Source of the DNA: JANQSP01 sp965226095
GTDB taxonomy: Bacteria; Bdellovibrionota; Bdellovibrionia; Bdellovibrionales; UBA1609
Assembly (NCBI GenBank): GCA_965226095.1
Contig: OZ245336.1
Span: 496,001 to 560,000 of the forward strand
Direction of reading: 5' to 3'
DNA length: 64,000 nt
Shown: piece by piece, positions 61,362-64,000 of the stretch
Layout: each line of letters begins with the position of its first letter
Numbering within the stretch: position 1 is the stretch's first letter
Made by a program: the position numbers and the translations under genes
The notes under the pieces: model-generated
Databases searched by the model: none
What the model was told of the DNA's origin: nothing
What the model saw: the letters and a program-made list of their open reading frames with translations, nothing else

Positions 61362-63362
61362 ATGCAAAAAATAAAAATCCAAAAAATCATTTATACTCTT
61401 AGCTTATTTTCTTTCTGTTTGTTTTTTATGGAAACTACGATCATCAGATCTGTAGAAGCAGAAGACGCCGCCAGCTCATCAGATACACCATCAACAGATA
61501 ATGAAGTGAATTGTGCAAAACCGGATGCTGGAGATGGTACAGCTCAAAAAGACAAAAAAGTGTTTTGTTTCTTTTCTCTTAATAATGAAAAGGAATTTCA
61601 ATATGTAAAGTCAGCGAATGAAATGGAATATCCAAAAGATAGAATGAGCTCTCGTGATGCAAATGGGGATGTGAAATACGAAACCAAAGAAGAGTTTGAA
61701 CAAAGAAAACAAATGTTAGCAGAAGCGGAAAATAACCCTAATGTGGAAATTGTGGAGTATTATGGAGCTGATAATAAGAATCAAAGTGTAGAAGAAAGAT
61801 TTAAACAAATGATGAAAGATAAAGCCTGTGATTCACTGGTGCTCTCCGGGCATCATGGGGAGTATTTTACAGGAAGGCAATCTATAGGCGGAAAAAATTG
61901 GAAACTGGATTTAAATTTTATGGAAGAGATGTCCTGTCAGCCAGGCTGTGAAGATTGGTTTTCCAATGTAAAAAGTTTATTTCTTATGGGCTGTAACACA
62001 GTGAAAGGTCAGTTGGACACAACAACAACAAAAGAAGGTGGCCAGGCAGAAAATAAAAGATGCGCAGATGGCAACACAGCAGACTGCAAAGCACTTTATG
62101 TTACAATAAACAATGCGACTGATCCTAATCAAGATAAGGATTGGAATCTGGGTATTTTAAGTCAAGGTACTTTAAATAAAGCTTATAGTTCCACTTTGGA
62201 TCAAAGTACAAATCCGCTGTCCAGTCGTTATTTAAAAATCTTTCCAAATTCTTCCTTATATGGTTGGAGTAAGACAGCTCCCGGGGTGGGAGCTTTATCC
62301 CGTTTCAGTATACCTCGCTTTATTCATATGGTGTCTGGCTTGACTTCTGAGGGCAACCCAAGAGAGAGAGATTTAACAAGGGGAAGTGGTGAAGATGAAC
62401 CGGATGTGGAATCACAGGATATTGTTAATTTTTTAGATGTGATGAATGCACAGGCTACAAATCCTCAGTGTAAACAATTTACAGCTAAGCAATGGGCAAA
62501 GCATTGGGATCTGGGAACTGCTCCTACCTCCTGCTATCTGAATGATGATGACGCCAAAGAAAAATACGAACAATATAAAAATAATGTTTGTGGTCTTAAT
62601 CAAGCACTGAATACTCAACCCTCTTCAGCTGATGATGTGAAGAATGCTGTTGATGAAATCCTTGATTCAGGACCGGAAGGTATTAAAAGGAATTTTAATC
62701 ATTTAATGAATCTTGTTGTGCAAAGTAAATGGAAAACACCCCCTGACTGGCATGAGACGGTTAAAGCTACATTACAGGAGAGTGATGAATTAAGAGATGT
62801 ACTTGTTTATAATTTAGCAGAAGACAAAAATATTGGTTTTAGAAAAAAAGCGGATTATCTTTATTTTTATAAACAAGTATGGGGGGATTCCAAAACTAAA
62901 GAAGATAAAGAAAAACATCAACAAATCAGCAATGCTTTTTTAACTCATTTAAATCAAACTTATGATCAGGTATTCAATTTGGTTGATAATACACCAGAAA
63001 GTGAAGATCTTACTCCTGAAGATAAATTTATTCTTGTGTCTGAATATCATCAATTAATACAAACCAGTATTGTAGATAATGGTGATAATGAATTGGCAAA
63101 TTGGTTATATTCTCATCAGGGGAACAAAAAAGGACAAGCAAATAAATTTGATAAGCTAATAGCAAAGTATAAAGAACCAAATCTGACAAAATATCTAACA
63201 CAAAGTGAAGTAACAGATGATGATGCTCAATTTTATTCAAAGTTAGTTACAGGTTTTTGTGAAAAATTAACACAATCACCTCCTGAGGTATGTAAAGAAG
63301 AAGATGAGTCCCCTGCTACCTTTTCCAGTGTGATTTCTATTCTACCTGTATTGTCCAAGTAA
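61362..63362 (+). CDS. Secreted caspase/CHAT-like cysteine protease candidate
   Basis: 666 residues with an N-terminal signal peptide (IIYTLSLFSFCLFFMETT). Residues 155-215 carry the hallmarks of a caspase-hemoglobinase fold: the hydrophobic strand CDSLVLSGHHGEYF with His-Gly (H164/H165, DNA near 61851) and, 46 residues later, VKSLFLMGCNTVKG with the catalytic-type Cys 211 (near 61992). The spacing His-Gly ... x-x-C-N-T is as in CHAT and metacaspase-like proteins. The remaining about 430 residues are helical, charged and not recognised. Substrate and role unknown. Confidence 0.7.
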   Translation: MQKIKIQKIIYTLSLFSFCLFFMETTIIRSVEAEDAASSSDTPSTDNEVNCAKPDAGDGTAQKDKKVFCFFSLNNEKEFQYVKSANEMEYPKDRMSSRDANGDVKYETKEEFEQRKQMLAEAENNPNVEIVEYYGADNKNQSVEERFKQMMKDKACDSLVLSGHHGEYFTGRQSIGGKNWKLDLNFMEEMSCQPGCEDWFSNVKSLFLMGCNTVKGQLDTTTTKEGGQAENKRCADGNTADCKALYVTINNATDPNQDKDWNLGILSQGTLNKAYSSTLDQSTNPLSSRYLKIFPNSSLYGWSKTAPGVGALSRFSIPRFIHMVSGLTSEGNPRERDLTRGSGEDEPDVESQDIVNFLDVMNAQATNPQCKQFTAKQWAKHWDLGTAPTSCYLNDDDAKEKYEQYKNNVCGLNQALNTQPSSADDVKNAVDEILDSGPEGIKRNFNHLMNLVVQSKWKTPPDWHETVKATLQESDELRDVLVYNLAEDKNIGFRKKADYLYFYKQVWGDSKTKEDKEKHQQISNAFLTHLNQTYDQVFNLVDNTPESEDLTPEDKFILVSEYHQLIQTSIVDNGDNELANWLYSHQGNKKGQANKFDKLIAKYKEPNLTKYLTQSEVTDDDAQFYSKLVTGFCEKLTQSPPEVCKEEDESPATFSSVISILPVLSK

Positions 63363-63384
63363 ATTACTTTTTCTGGAGAGACAG

Positions 63385-63605
63385 TCTTTCCTGTCATTGT
63401 CGTCATTCCGGCCTTGAGCCGGAATCCAGTACTGGATGCTTGGCCTTCGCAGGGATGACAGTCATCCTGTAGACGTCGTCATTCCTGTGCAAACAGGAAT
63501 CCAGAGAAAACTGCAAGCTCTTAGAGAGCTTGCAGTTATGCAAGAAGTTCGTCATTCCTGTGCAAACAGGAATCCAGAAAACCAGATTCCCGCATGCGTG
63601 GGAGA
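63385..63605. repeat. REP cluster with 7-nt-loop hairpin after the caspase-like gene
   Basis: Four or five REP palindromes (types GGCCTTGAGCCGGAATCC, CTGTGCAAACAGGAATCC, CCCGCATGCGTGGG) between 63395 and 63605, with the hairpin AACTGCAAGCT/AGCTTGCAGTT, loop CTTAGAG, at 63509-63537. The open frame 63436-63618 is a product of these repeats. Confidence 0.85.
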
Positions 63606-63639
63606 GAGAGATAATTAGTGAATATATGACAGTCGTATA

Positions 63640-63775
63640 AAGATGTTTGTTTAGGCTAAGGTCCAGATAAGAGAAGCGATTTTTATTGATTTCTGATGAA
63701 AAGCTCTTTATTCAAATTTTTTAGCTTATTTTTTAGGCAATATTTGTGTATAATTTATACATAAAGCCTAGTGTC
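63640..63775. repeat. Diverged duplicated upstream segment, copy B
   Basis: Starts AAGATGTTTGTTTAGGCTAA, so it also preserves the final K-(I/M)-F-V-stop of the nuclease-like remnant, and continues in parallel to copy A to a TATAATTTATACATAAAGC segment. It precedes the partial secreted-protein gene at the right edge. Confidence 0.7.
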
Positions 63776-63888
63776 AAACAATGTGAAACTTAACTAAAGT
63801 ATAACATTGTAAAAATACTAAGCAAATAAATATCAAAAAATATGGAGCTCTTACCGAAGAGTATGACTATAAGGATGTAGTTGCTATC

Positions 63889-64000
63889 ATGGTTTCAAAA
63901 ATAATTATCAAACTTAATCAACAAAAAATTATCAGACTTTTTACAGAGGCTTGTTTTAAGCCAGTTCGTTTAATTATATTAGCTTTATTGTTGTGCTTTT
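63889..64000 (+). CDS. Start of a secreted protein (cut by the window)
   Basis: ATG 63889 opens MVSKIIIKLNQQKIIRLFTE, then KPVRLIILALLLCF, a basic N-region and hydrophobic core that look like a signal peptide. The frame is open to the window end. Placement behind copy B of the duplicated upstream segment suggests a relative of the caspase-like gene, but the visible 37 residues cannot prove it. Confidence 0.5.
   Translation, partial: MVSKIIIKLNQQKIIRLFTEACFKPVRLIILALLLCF

Noticed and set aside
63436..63618. Plus-strand ORF of 60 aa
   Set aside because: Translation of REP palindromes (VIPVQTGIQ type); no independent coding signal.
1..64000. tRNA, rRNA, IS element with transposase, or prophage genes
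   Set aside because: None was recognised by eye; the Rpn-type nuclease is the only transposase-like protein, and no flanking inverted repeats were seen around it.

Overview
The window is AT-rich bacterial chromosome, densely coded on both strands, with housekeeping genes (lysS, leuS, aspS, proS, rplM-rpsI, recG, rpoH, clpB, lysC-lysA, riboflavin genes) interleaved with lineage-specific secreted proteins and many dispersed palindromic repeats. Several traits (RpoH-type sigma, Tad/Flp pilus pieces, AmgK/MurU-type recycling genes, leucine catabolism, a long aromatic amino acid hydroxylase, many small lipoproteins and Cys-rich secreted proteins) fit a Gram-negative proteobacterium in the wide sense, perhaps Bdellovibrionota or a relative. 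That placement is inference; no rRNA or tRNA gene was recognised.

Layout. 0-6 kb: leucine/isovalerate catabolism (MCC beta, methylglutaconyl-CoA hydratase, MCC alpha split in two, HMG-CoA lyase), then ribD. 6-7.4 kb: two secreted HEAT-like paralogs. 7.4-10.7 kb (minus): a Tad/Flp pilus operon (Flp pilin, TadE-like proteins, CpaB-like protein and a 47-aa pilin-like ORF). 11-20.9 kb: dienelactone hydrolase, FMN glutamate-synthase-like protein, exonuclease III, lysC-lysA, a lipoprotein, recG and an antiporter. 21-24.3 kb: a TetR-controlled operon behind two identical operator palindromes. 24.4-33.1 kb: Nfu, class I aldolase, lysS, hicAB, speA, leuS. 33.5-35.6 kb: amgK/murU-like pair. 35.7-39.9 kb (minus): two large repeat-rich secreted proteins, the upstream one with a decayed 5' end. 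40.4-41.3 kb: rplM-rpsI, followed by a triplicated 148-bp block. 41.7-53.5 kb: aromatic amino acid hydroxylase, secretin and CpaF ATPase, aspS, rpoH, proS, ribH, ribB(A), a lipoprotein, ribE. 53.5-64 kb: clpB, a Lys-rich/acidic repeat protein, two lipoproteins, an RNA pseudouridine synthase, an Rpn-type nuclease and a remnant of a related gene, a secreted caspase/CHAT-like protein, and the start of another secreted protein.

System-level reading. The Tad pilus is in two places 33 kb apart, and each operon is preceded by a sigma-54 (-24/-12)-like site sharing an 11-base block, suggesting co-regulation. The window has no tadB/tadC or prepilin peptidase. Riboflavin genes are scattered (ribD at 5 kb, the rest at 50-53 kb), and the GTP cyclohydrolase II half of RibBA lacks its zinc and catalytic residues.

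The most unusual non-coding content is three repeat families: REP-like palindromes near gene ends; a hairpin family with varied stems but always a 7-nt loop (at least 12 copies); and a larger three-stem element with two full copies whose outer arms differ by paired compensatory changes. One full copy of the last lies between the biotin carboxylase and biotin carrier parts of what is normally a single MCC alpha gene.
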